A stretch of 64,000 bases of DNA from Clavibacter michiganensis (lineage in GTDB: Bacteria; Actinomycetota; Actinomycetes; Actinomycetales; Microbacteriaceae), in contig NZ_CP080437.1 in the NCBI RefSeq assembly GCF_021216655.1, positions 620,001-684,000 on the forward strand, read 5' to 3'. This document shows positions 38,153-47,962 of this stretch, piece by piece. The stretch's first letter is position 1. Each line of letters begins with the position of its first letter. The translations under genes were made by a program, and so were the position numbers. The notes below the pieces were generated by a model. The model saw nothing but the letters and a program-made list of their open reading frames with translations, was not told the origin of the DNA and did no database searches.

Positions 38153-39433
38153 ATGGCACGCATCGGCGAGAGCGCGGATCTGCTCAAGTGCTCCTTCTGC
38201 GGGAAGAGCCAGAAGCAGGTCCAGCAGCTGATCGCGGGACCGGGCGTCTACATCTGCGACGAGTGCGTGGAGCTCTGCAACGAGATCATCGAGGAGCGCC
38301 TGGCCGAAGCCAGCGAGGAGACCACGGGAGAGTTCGAGCTGCCCAAGCCGAAGGAGATCTTCGGCTTCCTCGACGAGTACGTCATCGGGCAGGAGGCCGC
38401 GAAGCGAGCCCTGTCCGTCGCGGTCTACAACCACTACAAGCGCGTGCGTGCCGTCAGCACCATCGGGCCGGCCGAGACCGTGGGCGACGAGATCGAGATC
38501 GCCAAGAGCAACATCCTCCTCATCGGGCCCACCGGCTGCGGCAAGACCTACCTGGCTCAGACGCTGGCGAAGCGTCTCAACGTGCCCTTCGCCGTGGCCG
38601 ACGCGACGGCACTCACCGAGGCGGGCTACGTCGGCGAGGACGTCGAGAACATCCTGCTGAAGCTCATCCAGGCCGCCGACTACGACGTGAAGCGGGCCGA
38701 GACCGGCATCATCTACATCGACGAGGTCGACAAGATCGCGCGCAAGGCCGAGAACCCGAGCATCACGCGCGACGTGTCGGGCGAGGGCGTGCAGCAGGCG
38801 CTGCTGAAGATCCTCGAGGGCACGGTGGCCTCGGTCCCGCCGCAGGGCGGCCGCAAGCACCCGCACCAGGAGTTCATCCAGGTCGACACGACCAACGTGC
38901 TGTTCATCGTCGCGGGCGCGTTCGCGGGGCTCGAGGACATCATCAGCCAGCGCGCGGGCAAGAAGGGCATCGGCTTCGGCGCCCCGCTGCACCGTAAGGA
39001 CGTGAACGCCGACGTGTTCGGCGAGGTGCTCCCGGAGGACCTGCACAAGTTCGGGCTCATCCCCGAGTTCATCGGTCGCCTCCCCGTCGTCACCACGGTC
39101 ACGCAGCTCGACCAGCGCGCGCTCATGGAGATCCTCACCAAGCCGCGCAACGCGCTCGTGCGCCAGTACCAGCGCATGTTCGAGCTCGACGGCGTGGAGC
39201 TGGAGTTCGAGCAGGGCGCGCTGGAGTCGATCGCCGACCTCGCCGTCCTCCGGCAGACGGGTGCGCGCGGGCTGCGCGCCATCCTGGAGGAGGTGCTCGG
39301 GCCGATCATGTTCGACATCCCCTCGGACGACGAGGTGGGCCGCGTGGTCATCACCCGTGAGTCGGTCGTGCAGAACGCCGCGCCCACCATCGTGCTGCGC
39401 GCGTCGATGCTCCGTGCGGAGAAGTCCGCCTGA
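38153..39433 (+). CDS. clpX: ClpX unfoldase subunit of Clp protease
   Basis: AAA+ ATPase that recognises, unfolds and feeds substrates such as ssrA-tagged proteins to ClpP1P2. The 426 residues begin with the four-cysteine zinc-binding domain (Cys13, 16, 35 and 38), which binds adaptors. The AAA+ core has Walker A GPTGCGKT, the pore loop GYVGEDVE, Walker [11 protein letters not shown] and the ClpP-docking loop region around IGFGAP. A C-terminal small domain follows. Length and motifs are complete. The GGGAGG ribosome-binding site sets the ATG. A strong hairpin follows the gene. Confidence 0.97.
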   Translation: MARIGESADLLKCSFCGKSQKQVQQLIAGPGVYICDECVELCNEIIEERLAEASEETTGEFELPKPKEIFGFLDEYVIGQEAAKRALSVAVYNHYKRVRAVSTIGPAETVGDEIEIAKSNILLIGPTGCGKTYLAQTLAKRLNVPFAVADATALTEAGYVGEDVENILLKLIQAADYDVKRAETGIIYIDEVDKIARKAENPSITRDVSGEGVQQALLKILEGTVASVPPQGGRKHPHQEFIQVDTTNVLFIVAGAFAGLEDIISQRAGKKGIGFGAPLHRKDVNADVFGEVLPEDLHKFGLIPEFIGRLPVVTTVTQLDQRALMEILTKPRNALVRQYQRMFELDGVELEFEQGALESIADLAVLRQTGARGLRAILEEVLGPIMFDIPSDDEVGRVVITRESVVQNAAPTIVLRASMLRAEKSA

Positions 39434-39458
39434 TCCGGCCGGCTCACCGCCGGCAGAC

Positions 39459-39500
39459 GACGAGAGCGCCGCACCCCGTGAGGGGCGCGGCGCTCTCGTC
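39459..39500. terminator. Bidirectional terminator (clpX / dcp)
   Basis: Inverted repeat GACGAGAGCGCCGC (39459-39472) and GCGGCGCTCTCGTC (39487-39500), extended by a CCCC/GGGG pairing inside. It lies between convergent clpX and the M3 peptidase gene. Confidence 0.75.
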
Positions 39501-39514
39501 ATGTGGGGCCCGGA

Positions 39515-41578
39515 TCAGTCGGCGAGGCCCCGGCGCTCGAGCAGCGGCTCGATGACGGCGTCGCGGCCGCGGAAGTCGCGGTACGCCTCCAGCGGGTCCT
39601 TCGATCCGCCGACGCCGAGGAGGAGCGAGCGGAAGCGGTCGCCGTTATCGCGCGTGAGGCCGCCGTTCTCGCGGAACCACTCGACCGTGTCGGCGTCCAG
39701 CACCTCGCTCCAGATGTAGGAGTAGTAGCCGGCGTCGTAGCCGCCCGCGAACGTGTGCTGGAAGTAGCTCGACGCATAGCGGGGGAGGACGGCGGGCACG
39801 TCGAGGCCGACCGCCGCGAGGGCGTCGGCCTGGAACGCGTCCACGTCCTCGATCCGGTCGTCGACGCCGATGCGGTGCCACGCCTGGTCGAGGAGCGCGG
39901 CGCCCAGGTACTCGGAGGTGAGGAAGCCCTCGTTGAAGGCGCTGGACGCCTGGACGGCGGCGACGAGCTCGGCCGGCATGGGCTCGCCCGTCTCGTGGTG
40001 CACGGCGTAGGACGCGAGGATCTCGGGCCACAGCATCCACATCTCGTTGACCTGGCTGGGGAACTCGACGAAGTCCCGGAACACGTTCGTGCCGGCGAAG
40101 CGCGGGTAGGTCACGCGGGCGAAGAGGCCGTGCAGCGCGTGGCCGAACTCGTGGAACAGCGTGGTGGTCTCGTCGTAGCTGAGCAGGGTCGGCTGACCGG
40201 CCGGCGGCTTCGGCACGTTGAGGTTGTTGAGCACGACCGTGGGCGTGTCGAGCAGCGCGCTCTGCGAGATGAGCGGGTTCATCCACGCCCCGCCGCGCTT
40301 GGAGTCACGGGTGTGGAGGTCGAGGACGTACAGGCCGACGGGGGATCCGTCCTCGTCGCGCACCTCGAAGACGCGCGCGTCGGGGTGGTAGGCGACGATG
40401 TCGTCGCGCTCCGTGAAGGTGACGCCGTACAGCGCGGTGGCCGCGCGGAACACGCCGTCGCGCAGCACGCGATCGGCCTCGAGGTAGGGGCGCATCCGCT
40501 CGGTGTCGACGTCGTAGCGCTCGGTGCGCACCCTCTCGCTGTAGAACGCCCAGTCCCAGGCCGCGAGCTCGAACGTCGGCTCGCCGCGCTCCTCCTGCGT
40601 GCGGTCGATCACGCGCTGCAGCTCGACGGCCTCGGCGCGGGCGTTCCGGGCCGCGGCGGGGGCGAGGCGGCCGAGCATGTCGGCGACGGCCTCGGGCGTG
40701 CGGGCCGTCTGGTCGGCGGTGACGGCGGCGGCGTGGCTCGGGAATCCGAGGAGCGCGGCGCGCTCGGCGCGGAGGCGGGTGATCTCGAGCACGAGGGGGC
40801 GGTTGTCGTACTCGTTCTCCCGTGCGCCGCGGGCGAGCGACGCCTCCATGATCCGCTGACGCAGGCCCCGGTCCGTCAGCTGCGAGAGGTACGGGTGGCC
40901 GGTCGGCAGCACCAGCGTGATGAGGTGCTTCCCCTCCAGTCCGCGGTCGGCGGCGGCCTGCGCGGCGGCCGCGATGGCGCCCGCGCCCAGACCGTCGAGC
41001 TCCGCCACGTCATCGACCACGACGGCGAGGTCGTTGGTGTCCTCGAGCAGGTTCGACTCGAAGCGCGTGGTGAGGACGGACAGGCGGCGGTTCAGGTCGC
41101 GCAGGCGGTCCTTGGCGTCGTCGTCGAGGCCCGCGCCCGCGATCGTGAACTCGGCCAGGTAGCGCTCGACGAGGTAGACGGACTCGGCGTCGAGGCCGGA
41201 GTCGTGGCGTGCGTCGTGCACGGCGCGGATCCGGGCGTAGAGGGCGGCGTCGAGGCGGATCGCGTCCTCGTGCGCCGCGAGCTCGGGGGCGATCTCGGCG
41301 TCGAGCTCGCGCGTGAAGGGGGAGCTGTCCGCGGAGGAGAGCGTGAAGAAGACGTGGCCGACGCGGTCGAGCGTGCGCCCCGCGCGCTCGAGGGCGACCA
41401 GGGTGTTCTCGAAGGCGGGCGGCTCGGGGGAGTCGGCGATCGCGCGGACCTCGGCCAGGTGCTCGGCGATACCGGCCTGGAACGCGGGGCGGAAGTGCTC
41501 CTCGCGGATGTCGGCGAATGGGGGCATGCCGTAGGGGAGGGTGCTCGGTTCGAGGAAGGGATTCGGGGGCGTCGTCAT
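39515..41578 (-). CDS. dcp: M3-family metallopeptidase (Dcp/OpdA-like)
   Basis: A 687-residue cytoplasmic zinc oligopeptidase of the thimet family that trims short peptides, either as peptidyl-dipeptidase (Dcp) or oligopeptidase A. The zinc motif FHEFGHALHG lies near residue 474, with the third-ligand Glu region about 25 residues later (FVEFPSQVNEMW). The N-terminal helical half (NPFLEP, FENTLVALERAG) and the C-terminal YYSYIWSEVLDAD motif are intact. Dcp is slightly favoured by overall likeness, but the split is not certain. TAGGCT lies 6 nt upstream of the ATG (leaderless) and mirrors that of the divergent gene. Confidence 0.92.
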   Translation of the reverse strand: MTTPPNPFLEPSTLPYGMPPFADIREEHFRPAFQAGIAEHLAEVRAIADSPEPPAFENTLVALERAGRTLDRVGHVFFTLSSADSSPFTRELDAEIAPELAAHEDAIRLDAALYARIRAVHDARHDSGLDAESVYLVERYLAEFTIAGAGLDDDAKDRLRDLNRRLSVLTTRFESNLLEDTNDLAVVVDDVAELDGLGAGAIAAAAQAAADRGLEGKHLITLVLPTGHPYLSQLTDRGLRQRIMEASLARGARENEYDNRPLVLEITRLRAERAALLGFPSHAAAVTADQTARTPEAVADMLGRLAPAAARNARAEAVELQRVIDRTQEERGEPTFELAAWDWAFYSERVRTERYDVDTERMRPYLEADRVLRDGVFRAATALYGVTFTERDDIVAYHPDARVFEVRDEDGSPVGLYVLDLHTRDSKRGGAWMNPLISQSALLDTPTVVLNNLNVPKPPAGQPTLLSYDETTTLFHEFGHALHGLFARVTYPRFAGTNVFRDFVEFPSQVNEMWMLWPEILASYAVHHETGEPMPAELVAAVQASSAFNEGFLTSEYLGAALLDQAWHRIGVDDRIEDVDAFQADALAAVGLDVPAVLPRYASSYFQHTFAGGYDAGYYSYIWSEVLDADTVEWFRENGGLTRDNGDRFRSLLLGVGGSKDPLEAYRDFRGRDAVIEPLLERRGLAD

Positions 41579-41617
41579 ACGGCGAGCCTAGGCCGGGCGG
41601 CGACCTAGGCTCGGAGG
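41579..41617. promoter_or_regulatory. Symmetric divergent promoter region with 10-bp inverted repeat
   Basis: Only 39 bp separate the start codons of dcp and the methyltransferase gene. CGAGCCTAGG (41583-41592) and CCTAGGCTCG (41604-41613) form a perfect 10-bp inverted repeat. Each arm contains a TAGGCT hexamer that ends 6 nt from one of the two start codons. Both genes therefore appear to be driven by back-to-back leaderless promoters. Confidence 0.7.
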
Positions 41618-42421
41618 GTGAAGATCGAGCGATACACCCACGGCCACCACGAGAGCGTCCTCCGCGTGCACAGCGCGCGGACCGTCCGGAACTCCGCCGC
41701 CTACCTGGAGCCGCACCTGCGGCCCGGGCTCGACGTCCTGGACGTCGGCAGCGGCCCGGGCACCATCACGGTGGAGCTCGCCGACCTCGTCGCGCCCGGC
41801 CGCGTGGTCGGACTGGACATGTCCGAGGACGTCGTGCGGCAGGCGTCGGAGCTGGCGACGTCGCGGGGCACGGCGAACGTCGAGTTCGTCACGGGATCCG
41901 TGTACGAGCTGCCCTACCCCGACGCGGCGTTCGACGTCGTCCACGCGCACCAGGTGCTGCAGCACGTGGGCGACCCCGTCCGCGCGCTGGCGGAGATGCG
42001 TCGTGTCACGCGCCCCGGCGGGCTCGTGGCAGCACGCGACGTCATCTACTCGAAGGTCGCGCTGTTCCCCGAGTCGGACGGGCTGCGGCTCTGGGCCGAC
42101 GTGTACCTGCCGGTCCACCGGGCGAACGGCGGCGAGCCCGACGCGGGATCCCGCCTCAAGTCGTGGGCGCGCCAGGCGGGGTTCACGGACATCGCGTCGA
42201 GCGCATCCGTGTGGTGCTTCTCCTCGGATGCGGAGCGCGCCTGGTGGGGCGGCGCCTGGGCCGACCGCGCGGTCGCGTCGTCGTTCGCGGGCCAGGCGCG
42301 CGAAGGCGGCTTCGCCACCGACGACGACCTGCAGGCCATCCGCGCCGGCTGGCAGGAGTGGGCCGCGGACGACGACGGCTTCCTCGCGATACCGCACGGC
42401 GAGATCCTCGCCCGGCGTTGA
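41618..42421 (+). CDS. Class I SAM-dependent methyltransferase
   Basis: A 267-residue methyltransferase of the Methyltransf_11 type with SAM motif I VLDVGSGPGT near residue 40, the acidic ribose-binding residue in VVGLDMSED, motif II FDVVHAHQVLQHV and motif III VTRPGGLVAARDV. The C-terminal third, rich in Trp and Ala with a WGGAWADRAVASS stretch, resembles UbiE-like relatives of unknown substrate. The GTG start has TAGGCT 6 nt upstream and a CGGAGG stretch between, so it could be read with or without a leader. It is divergent from dcp, and the next gene converges on it. Confidence 0.85.
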   Translation: MKIERYTHGHHESVLRVHSARTVRNSAAYLEPHLRPGLDVLDVGSGPGTITVELADLVAPGRVVGLDMSEDVVRQASELATSRGTANVEFVTGSVYELPYPDAAFDVVHAHQVLQHVGDPVRALAEMRRVTRPGGLVAARDVIYSKVALFPESDGLRLWADVYLPVHRANGGEPDAGSRLKSWARQAGFTDIASSASVWCFSSDAERAWWGGAWADRAVASSFAGQAREGGFATDDDLQAIRAGWQEWAADDDGFLAIPHGEILARR

Positions 42422-42433
42422 CGCGGCGGGCGG

Positions 42434-42697
42434 TCAGTCGTCGAAGGGGTCGTCCGTCGACTCGCCGGGGATCGTGATGGTCGCCGCGTCCTCGACCGGG
42501 TCGTAGCGGATCACGGTGCCGTCGTCGAGCTCGACCACCGGCTTGCGCTCGAGCCACGTGAGCGTCCAGCGCCACTGCGAGGTGTCGGTCTCCAGGGCGA
42601 CGACGTCGGACTCGACGGTCTTCACAGCTAGGAGGACGACCTCGGGCAGGTCCGCCGGGGCGGTGCCGCCGACGGGCCAGCGGGTGCCGAGCTGCAT
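42434..42697 (-). CDS. Small hypothetical protein downstream of a GNAT gene
   Basis: An 87-residue acidic protein with no recognised family. It looks beta-rich: VVLLAVKTVESDVVALETD, RWTLTWLERKPVVELDDG and TVIRYDPVEDAATITI, each cited only as the visible strand cores. The tail is Asp-rich. Its ATG overlaps the stop of the acetyltransferase gene by one base (TGATG), so it is the third coupled gene of the valS operon. No function can be given. Confidence 0.65.
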   Translation of the reverse strand: MQLGTRWPVGGTAPADLPEVVLLAVKTVESDVVALETDTSQWRWTLTWLERKPVVELDDGTVIRYDPVEDAATITIPGESTDDPFDD

Positions 42698-43149
42698 CAG
42701 ACGTCCTGCTCGTAGGTGACCCACGTCGTGCGGCGGGCGACCCGGTCGTAGAGGTGCTGCGCGTCCGCGTTGTCCTCGGCGGTGATCCACCGGAGCATGC
42801 TCGCGCCGTCGCGGCGGGCGACCTCGGCGACCGCCGCGATGAGCTGCTCGCCCACGCCCTGGCGGCGCGAGACCTCGCGCACGTACAGGTCGTCGACCAG
42901 CAGGCCGTCGGTGCCGCGGGCCAGGCGCGCGAAGCGGTGGAAGTGCGCGAGGCCGACGAGGGCGCCCTCGTGCGCGTCGTCGACGGCGACGAGCGCGGAG
43001 CTCGCGTGCGCGTCGTCGATGAGGTGGCTCCAGGCGAGCACGGCCGCCTCGTCGGTCAGCTCGGTGCCGTAGAACCCGGCGTAGCCCGCGAACAGGTCGA
43101 ACCAGGGGAAGAAGTCGCCGTCGCGGACGGGACGGATCGAGATGGTCAT
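42697..43149 (-). CDS. GNAT-family N-acetyltransferase
   Basis: A 150-residue acetyltransferase transferring acetyl from acetyl-CoA to an unknown amine. The GNAT fold is visible: ISIRPVRDGD start, ALVGLAHFHRF strand 4, DLYVREVSRRQGVGEQLI containing the acetyl-CoA pyrophosphate loop R-x-x-G-x-G, and ITAEDNADAQHLYDRVA in the final helix. Its ATG overlaps the valS stop as ATGA and it is followed by a coupled 87-residue gene, so the three are cotranscribed. Such an enzyme could modify a small molecule or protein terminus; nothing specifies which. Confidence 0.88.
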   Translation of the reverse strand: MTISIRPVRDGDFFPWFDLFAGYAGFYGTELTDEAAVLAWSHLIDDAHASSALVAVDDAHEGALVGLAHFHRFARLARGTDGLLVDDLYVREVSRRQGVGEQLIAAVAEVARRDGASMLRWITAEDNADAQHLYDRVARRTTWVTYEQDV

Positions 43150-45791
43150 GCGCGGTTCTCCTCGGGCTGCTCGGCGGGAGCGAGCGTGATGCGGGTTACG
43201 GCGGGGCCGTCCCCCTCGGTGAAGGTCAGGTCGGTGATGCGGCCCACGGCGCGGAGGTCCCGCGCCACGAGCTCGAGCGAGCGGATGTCCTCGGGCGAAG
43301 CGGAGACCACGGCCTCCGCGACGGGCGTCTTCTGCGAGGCCTTGGCGTCGGTCTTGGCGCGGCGGATGCCCACGAGCGCCCGGCCGGCGAGCGCGAGCAG
43401 CCGCGGGTCGGCCGCGCCGCCGGTCGCCGGGGCGGCGGGGGTCGGCGCGGTCGGCCACGCGGCGGTGTGGATCGAGCCGTCGTGCGACCAGCTCCACGCC
43501 TCCTCCGCCGCGAACGGGACGAAGGGCGCGAACAGCCGCAGCAGCACGTCGAGGGCCTCGCGGAGCGCGGCGACCGCGGATCCCCGGTCGGCCGGGTCGG
43601 CGTCGGCCGAGTAGGCGCGGTCCTTGACGAGCTCCAGGTAGTCGTCGCAGAAGGTCCAGAAGAAGCTCTCGGTGACCTCGAGCGCGCGGGCGTGGTCGTA
43701 CTCCTCGAGCGCGGTGGTCGCCGTCTCGACGACCTCCGCGAGGGCGGCGAGCATGCCCACGTCGATGGCGTGCGTCGCGCGGGCGCCCTCGGGGGCCTCG
43801 AACGAGAGGATGAACTTCGCCGCGTTGAGCACCTTGATCGCGAGGCGACGGCCGATCTTGATCTGCGTCGGGTTCTGCGGGTCCATCGCGGCGTCCACTC
43901 CGAGGCGGGCGGACGCGGCCCAGTAGCGCACCGCGTCGGAGCCGAACTGCTCGAGCGTGGCCGCGGGGGTCACGACGTTGCCCTTGGACTTCGACATCTT
44001 CTTGCGGTCGGGGTCGAGGATCCAGCCGGAGATCGCCGCCGTCTTCCACGGTGCGGTGCCGTGCTCCAGCTCGGCGCGCAGCACCGTGGAGAACAGCCAC
44101 GTGCGGATGATGTCCTGGCCCTGCGGCCGCATCGAGAACGGGAAGACGAGGTCGAAGAGCTCGGGGTCGCGCTCCCAGCCGCCCGCGAGCTGCGGGGTGA
44201 GGGAGGACGTGGCCCAGGTGTCCATGACGTCGAGCTCGCCCTGGAAGCCGCCGGGGACGCCGCGCTGGTCCTCTGCGTAGCCGGGGGCGGGATCCGACGA
44301 CGGGTCGACGGGCAGCTGGTCCTCGGCGGGCGTGATGGCCTTCTCGAACTCCGGGTTGCCGTCGGCGTCGAGCGGGTACCAGACGGGCAGCGGCACGCCG
44401 AAGAAGCGCTGGCGGGAGACGAGCCAGTCGCCGTTGAGGCCGCCCACCCAGTTCTCGTAACGCACGCGCATGAAGTCGGGGACGAAGCCGATCTCGCGGC
44501 CGCGGCCGATGAGGCCCGCACGCAGGTCCTCGTCCCGGCCGCCGTTGCGGATGTACCACTGGCGGGTCGAGACGATCTCGAGCGGCTTGTCGCCCTTCTC
44601 GTAGAACTTCACGGGGTGCGTGATCTTGCGCGGCTCGCCGATGAGCTCGCCGGACTCCGTGAGGAGCTCGACCATGGCGGCCTTCGCGGAGAAGACGGTC
44701 TTGCCGGCGAGGGCGGCGTACGCCGCGCGTCCCGCCTCCGACGTGATCGCGGCGGGCGCCTCGGAGACGATGCGGCCGTCGAAGCCGACGATCGCGCGGT
44801 TCTCCAGCTGCAGCTCGCGCCACCAGACGACGTCGTTGAGGTCGCCGAAGGTGCAGACCATGGCGATGCCGGATCCCTTGTCGGGCTGCGCGAGGTGGTG
44901 CGCGAGCACGGGCACCTCGACGCCGAACACCGGCGTCGTGACGGTCGTGCCGAAGAGCCCCTGGTACCGCTCGTCGTCCGGGTGCGCGACGAGGGCGACG
45001 CACGCCGCGAGGAGCTCGGGGCGCGTGGTGTCGATGATCACGTCGTCGCCGCCCGCGCGGTGGAACGCGAGGCGGTGGTAGGCGCTCGGCTGCTCGCGGT
45101 CCTCGAGCTCGGCCTGCGCGACCGCCGTGCGGAAGGTGACGTCCCAGAGCGTCGGGGCGTCGGCCTGGTAGGCCTCGCCGCGGGCGAGGTTGCGGAGGAA
45201 CGCGCGCTGCGAGGCGACCTGCGCCTCGGCGCCGATGGTGCGGTAGCTCTGGCGCCAGTCGACGCTCAGGCCGAGCGTGCGGAAGAGGTCCTCGAACTGC
45301 TTCTCGTCCTCCTCGGTGAGGCGCTCGCACAGCTCGATGAAGTTGCGTCGGGAGATGGGCTGCTGGTCGCCGGGCTTCGACGTGCCGCCGGTCTCGGCCG
45401 GCTGGTACGCGGGGTCGTAGGGGAGCGTGGGGTCGCAGCGGACGCCGTAGAAGTTCTGCACGCGGCGCTCGGTGGGGAGCCCGTTGTCGTCCCAGCCGAG
45501 CGGGTAGAAGACGCTCTCGCCGCGCATGCGGCGGTAGCGGGCGATGACGTCGGTGTGCGTGTAGCTGAACACGTGGCCGATGTGCAGGGATCCGCTCGCC
45601 GTGGGCGGCGGGGTGTCGATCGAGAAGACGGTGCCCGCCGCGGCCTCGTCGCGGCGGAAGTCGTACGTGCCGTCGGCCTGCCAGCGGTCGCCCCACTTGG
45701 CCTCGAGGCCCTCGAGGGCCGGCTTGTCGGGGACCCGGGCGGCCTCTCCGGTCGCTCCCTGCGCGGTGTCCGGACGTCGTTCGTCAGCCAT
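43146..45791 (-). CDS. valS: Valyl-tRNA synthetase, divergent (archaeal-like) type
   Basis: Charges tRNA-Val. The 881-residue class I synthetase has the HIGH motif in SGSLHIGHVFSY, KMSKS in KKMSKSKGN and a CP1 editing domain (around IDTTRPELLAACVAL). It is the alternative ValRS form: near the active site it has GWDDNGLPTERRVQ, as in archaeal and rickettsial enzymes. Ordinary bacterial ValRS has a G-x-D-H-A-G-I-A-T-Q motif there. It also lacks the C-terminal coiled coil of the usual bacterial enzyme. The ATG at 45791 with GGAGC upstream is chosen. The downstream GNAT gene overlaps it by 4 bp. Confidence 0.93.
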   Translation of the reverse strand: MADERRPDTAQGATGEAARVPDKPALEGLEAKWGDRWQADGTYDFRRDEAAAGTVFSIDTPPPTASGSLHIGHVFSYTHTDVIARYRRMRGESVFYPLGWDDNGLPTERRVQNFYGVRCDPTLPYDPAYQPAETGGTSKPGDQQPISRRNFIELCERLTEEDEKQFEDLFRTLGLSVDWRQSYRTIGAEAQVASQRAFLRNLARGEAYQADAPTLWDVTFRTAVAQAELEDREQPSAYHRLAFHRAGGDDVIIDTTRPELLAACVALVAHPDDERYQGLFGTTVTTPVFGVEVPVLAHHLAQPDKGSGIAMVCTFGDLNDVVWWRELQLENRAIVGFDGRIVSEAPAAITSEAGRAAYAALAGKTVFSAKAAMVELLTESGELIGEPRKITHPVKFYEKGDKPLEIVSTRQWYIRNGGRDEDLRAGLIGRGREIGFVPDFMRVRYENWVGGLNGDWLVSRQRFFGVPLPVWYPLDADGNPEFEKAITPAEDQLPVDPSSDPAPGYAEDQRGVPGGFQGELDVMDTWATSSLTPQLAGGWERDPELFDLVFPFSMRPQGQDIIRTWLFSTVLRAELEHGTAPWKTAAISGWILDPDRKKMSKSKGNVVTPAATLEQFGSDAVRYWAASARLGVDAAMDPQNPTQIKIGRRLAIKVLNAAKFILSFEAPEGARATHAIDVGMLAALAEVVETATTALEEYDHARALEVTESFFWTFCDDYLELVKDRAYSADADPADRGSAVAALREALDVLLRLFAPFVPFAAEEAWSWSHDGSIHTAAWPTAPTPAAPATGGAADPRLLALAGRALVGIRRAKTDAKASQKTPVAEAVVSASPEDIRSLELVARDLRAVGRITDLTFTEGDGPAVTRITLAPAEQPEENRA

Positions 45792-45878
45792 GCGTGCTCC
45801 GGTTCCCTCGATGTGGACGGCACCGTGTCGGTGGTGAGGTGCCTTCTGTGCGGGGTTCACGCTACCGGATGGGGGCGC

Positions 45879-45923
45879 GGAGGCCGGATGCGAGGGCATG
45901 GGCAGCCCGGGCATCCGGCCTCC
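45879..45923 (-). terminator. pckG terminator-like hairpin
   Basis: Perfect 13-bp inverted repeat GGAGGCCGGATGC (45879-45891) and GCATCCGGCCTCC (45911-45923) with a 19-nt loop, just beyond the pckG stop and upstream of valS. Confidence 0.55.
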
Positions 45924-45926
45924 CGG

Positions 45927-47867
45927 CTAGGCGGGCCCGGTCGTCGCGGTCTCCCGGAAGGCCACGCGCATGGCGTCGAGGCGGGCCGTCAGCTCCGCCG
46001 GCACCCGGCCGCCGAAGCGCGCGAAGTGCGCCTCCACGGCGTCGAGCTCCTCGAGCCAGAGGGCCGGATCCAGCGCGAGGAGCTCGTGGAGCGCGTCGTC
46101 GGCGAGGTCGAGGCCCCGGACGTCGAGGTCCTCGGGCAGCGGCAGGCCGCCGACCGGGGTCGGCACCACGGTCACGCGGTCCTCCAGGCGGCGCACGATC
46201 CACTCGAGGACGCGGGCGTTCTCGCCGAAGCCCGGCCAGAGGAAGGACCCGTCGTCGCCCTTGCGGAACCAGTTGACCTGGAAGACGCGGGGCGCCCCGT
46301 CCCCGAGGCCCCGCCCCACCTCGAGCCAGTGCCGCCAGTGGTCGGCCATGTCGTATCCGCAGAAGGGCTGCATCGCGAACGGGTCGTGGCGGAGCTCGCC
46401 GACCCGGCCCTCGGCGGCGGCCGTCTGCTCCGACGCCATGGTGGCCCCCACGAAGACGCCGTGCTCCCAGTCGTCCGCCTCCGCGACGAGCGGGACGTTC
46501 GTCGCACGGCGGCCGCCGAACAGGATCGCGTCGACCACGACGCCGTCGGGGTCGTCCCAGTCGTCCGCCAGCGACGGGCACTGCTCGATCCCCACGGTGA
46601 ACCGGGCGTTCGGGTGCGCGGCGGGGGTGCCGGATCCGGGCGACCACGCCTTCCCCTGCCAGTCGACGAGACCCGCGGGCGGCCTCGGCGTCATGCCCTC
46701 CCACCACACGTCGCCGTCGGGGCGGAGCGCGACGTTCGTGAAGATCGCGTTGCCCCAGACGGTCGACATGGCGACGGGGTTGGTGCCCTCGCCCGTGCCG
46801 GGCGCCACGCCGAAGAGTCCGCGCTCGGGGTTGACGGCGCGGAGGCGGCCACGCGCGTCGGGACGGAGCCAGGCGATGTCGTCGCCCAGCGTCTCGACCG
46901 TCCAGCCCGGGATGGTGGGCGTGAGCATCGCGAGGTTCGTCTTCCCGCACGCCGACGGGAACGCGGCCGCGACGTGGAAACGGCGGCCCTCGGGGCTCGT
47001 GATCCGGATGAGGAGCATGTGCTCCGCGAGCCAGCCCTCGTCGCGCGCCATCACGGAGGCGATGCGGAGGGAGAAGCACTTCTTGCCGAGCAGCGCGTTG
47101 CCGCCGTAACCCGATCCGAACGAGATGATCTCGCGCTCCTCGGGGAAGTGGCAGATGCGCTTGTCGGCGTTGTGCGGCCACGCGACGTCCGTGCGGCGGA
47201 TCCCGGCGTCGTCGACGAGCGGCGCGCCGACGCCGTGCAGCGCGCGGACCCACGTGGTGTCGGGGCCGATGAGGCGGAGCGCGTCGTCGCCCATCCGGGT
47301 CATGAGCGCCATGCTCGCGACGACGTAGGGGCTGTCGGTGATCTGCACGCCGAGCTGCGAGATCGCGCCGCCGAGCGGGCCCATCGAGAACGGGACGACG
47401 TAGAGCGTCCGGCCGCGCATGGATCCGGCGAAGAGGTCGCGGAGCTCCGCTCGCGTCTGGGCGGGGTCGCGCCAGTTGTTCGTGGGGCCGGCGTCGGCGG
47501 GATCCTCCGAGCAGATGAAGGTGCGGTCCTCGACGCGGGCCACGTCGGCCGGGGCGCTGCGCGCGAGGAAGCTGTGCGGGCGCCACTCGGGGTTCAGCCG
47601 GATGAGCGTGCCGGCGTCGACCATCTGCCGCGTGATGCGGTCGTACTCGGCGACGCTGCCCGTGCACCAGACGACCCGGTCCGGGAGCGTGAGCCGCGCG
47701 ACCTCGGCGACCCACTCGGCGATGCGGGGATCGCGGCAGCGCGCGGGGGCAGCTGCGCCGGGCGGGAGCGGCCGGGCGTCGGGCGCCGCGCCGGCGGTCT
47801 CGGTGCCGGTCCGGCTGCCGCGCGGGCGGTCGGCGGTGAGCGGGGGTGCGTCCTGGATGGTGGTCAT
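45927..47867 (-). CDS. pckG: Phosphoenolpyruvate carboxykinase (GTP)
   Basis: Converts oxaloacetate and GTP to phosphoenolpyruvate, CO2 and GDP, the entry step of gluconeogenesis. The 646-residue length is slightly above normal because of a disordered Pro/Ala-rich N-terminus of about 35 residues. Key elements are present: [20 protein letters not shown] (PEP and substrate site), [13 protein letters not shown], the kinase loop [12 protein letters not shown] with the reactive Cys, GDDIAWL for metal binding, and NWFRKGDDG with the mobile lid nearby. It is monocistronic and divergent from a RamB-like regulator that may control it. Confidence 0.96.
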   Translation of the reverse strand: MTTIQDAPPLTADRPRGSRTGTETAGAAPDARPLPPGAAAPARCRDPRIAEWVAEVARLTLPDRVVWCTGSVAEYDRITRQMVDAGTLIRLNPEWRPHSFLARSAPADVARVEDRTFICSEDPADAGPTNNWRDPAQTRAELRDLFAGSMRGRTLYVVPFSMGPLGGAISQLGVQITDSPYVVASMALMTRMGDDALRLIGPDTTWVRALHGVGAPLVDDAGIRRTDVAWPHNADKRICHFPEEREIISFGSGYGGNALLGKKCFSLRIASVMARDEGWLAEHMLLIRITSPEGRRFHVAAAFPSACGKTNLAMLTPTIPGWTVETLGDDIAWLRPDARGRLRAVNPERGLFGVAPGTGEGTNPVAMSTVWGNAIFTNVALRPDGDVWWEGMTPRPPAGLVDWQGKAWSPGSGTPAAHPNARFTVGIEQCPSLADDWDDPDGVVVDAILFGGRRATNVPLVAEADDWEHGVFVGATMASEQTAAAEGRVGELRHDPFAMQPFCGYDMADHWRHWLEVGRGLGDGAPRVFQVNWFRKGDDGSFLWPGFGENARVLEWIVRRLEDRVTVVPTPVGGLPLPEDLDVRGLDLADDALHELLALDPALWLEELDAVEAHFARFGGRVPAELTARLDAMRVAFRETATTGPA

Positions 47868-47935
47868 GTCGGTCCGTCCTCGTCGATCGGTCTGTTGTTC
47901 CAGCCTGCGACCGGTCAGGATGGGGTTCGGGGATC

Positions 47936-47962
47936 CATCCGCGTGAAGAAGCGCGGATGTTC
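47936..47962. promoter_or_regulatory. Nested inverted repeats in the pckG-ramB intergenic region
   Basis: CATCCGCG (47937-47944) pairs with CGCGGATG (47952-47959). Overlapping it, GTGAA (from 47943) pairs with TTCAC (to about 47963). These lie 17-40 bp before the RamB-like gene in the divergent region and could be its operator. No match to the C. glutamicum RamB consensus is obvious. Confidence 0.4.
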
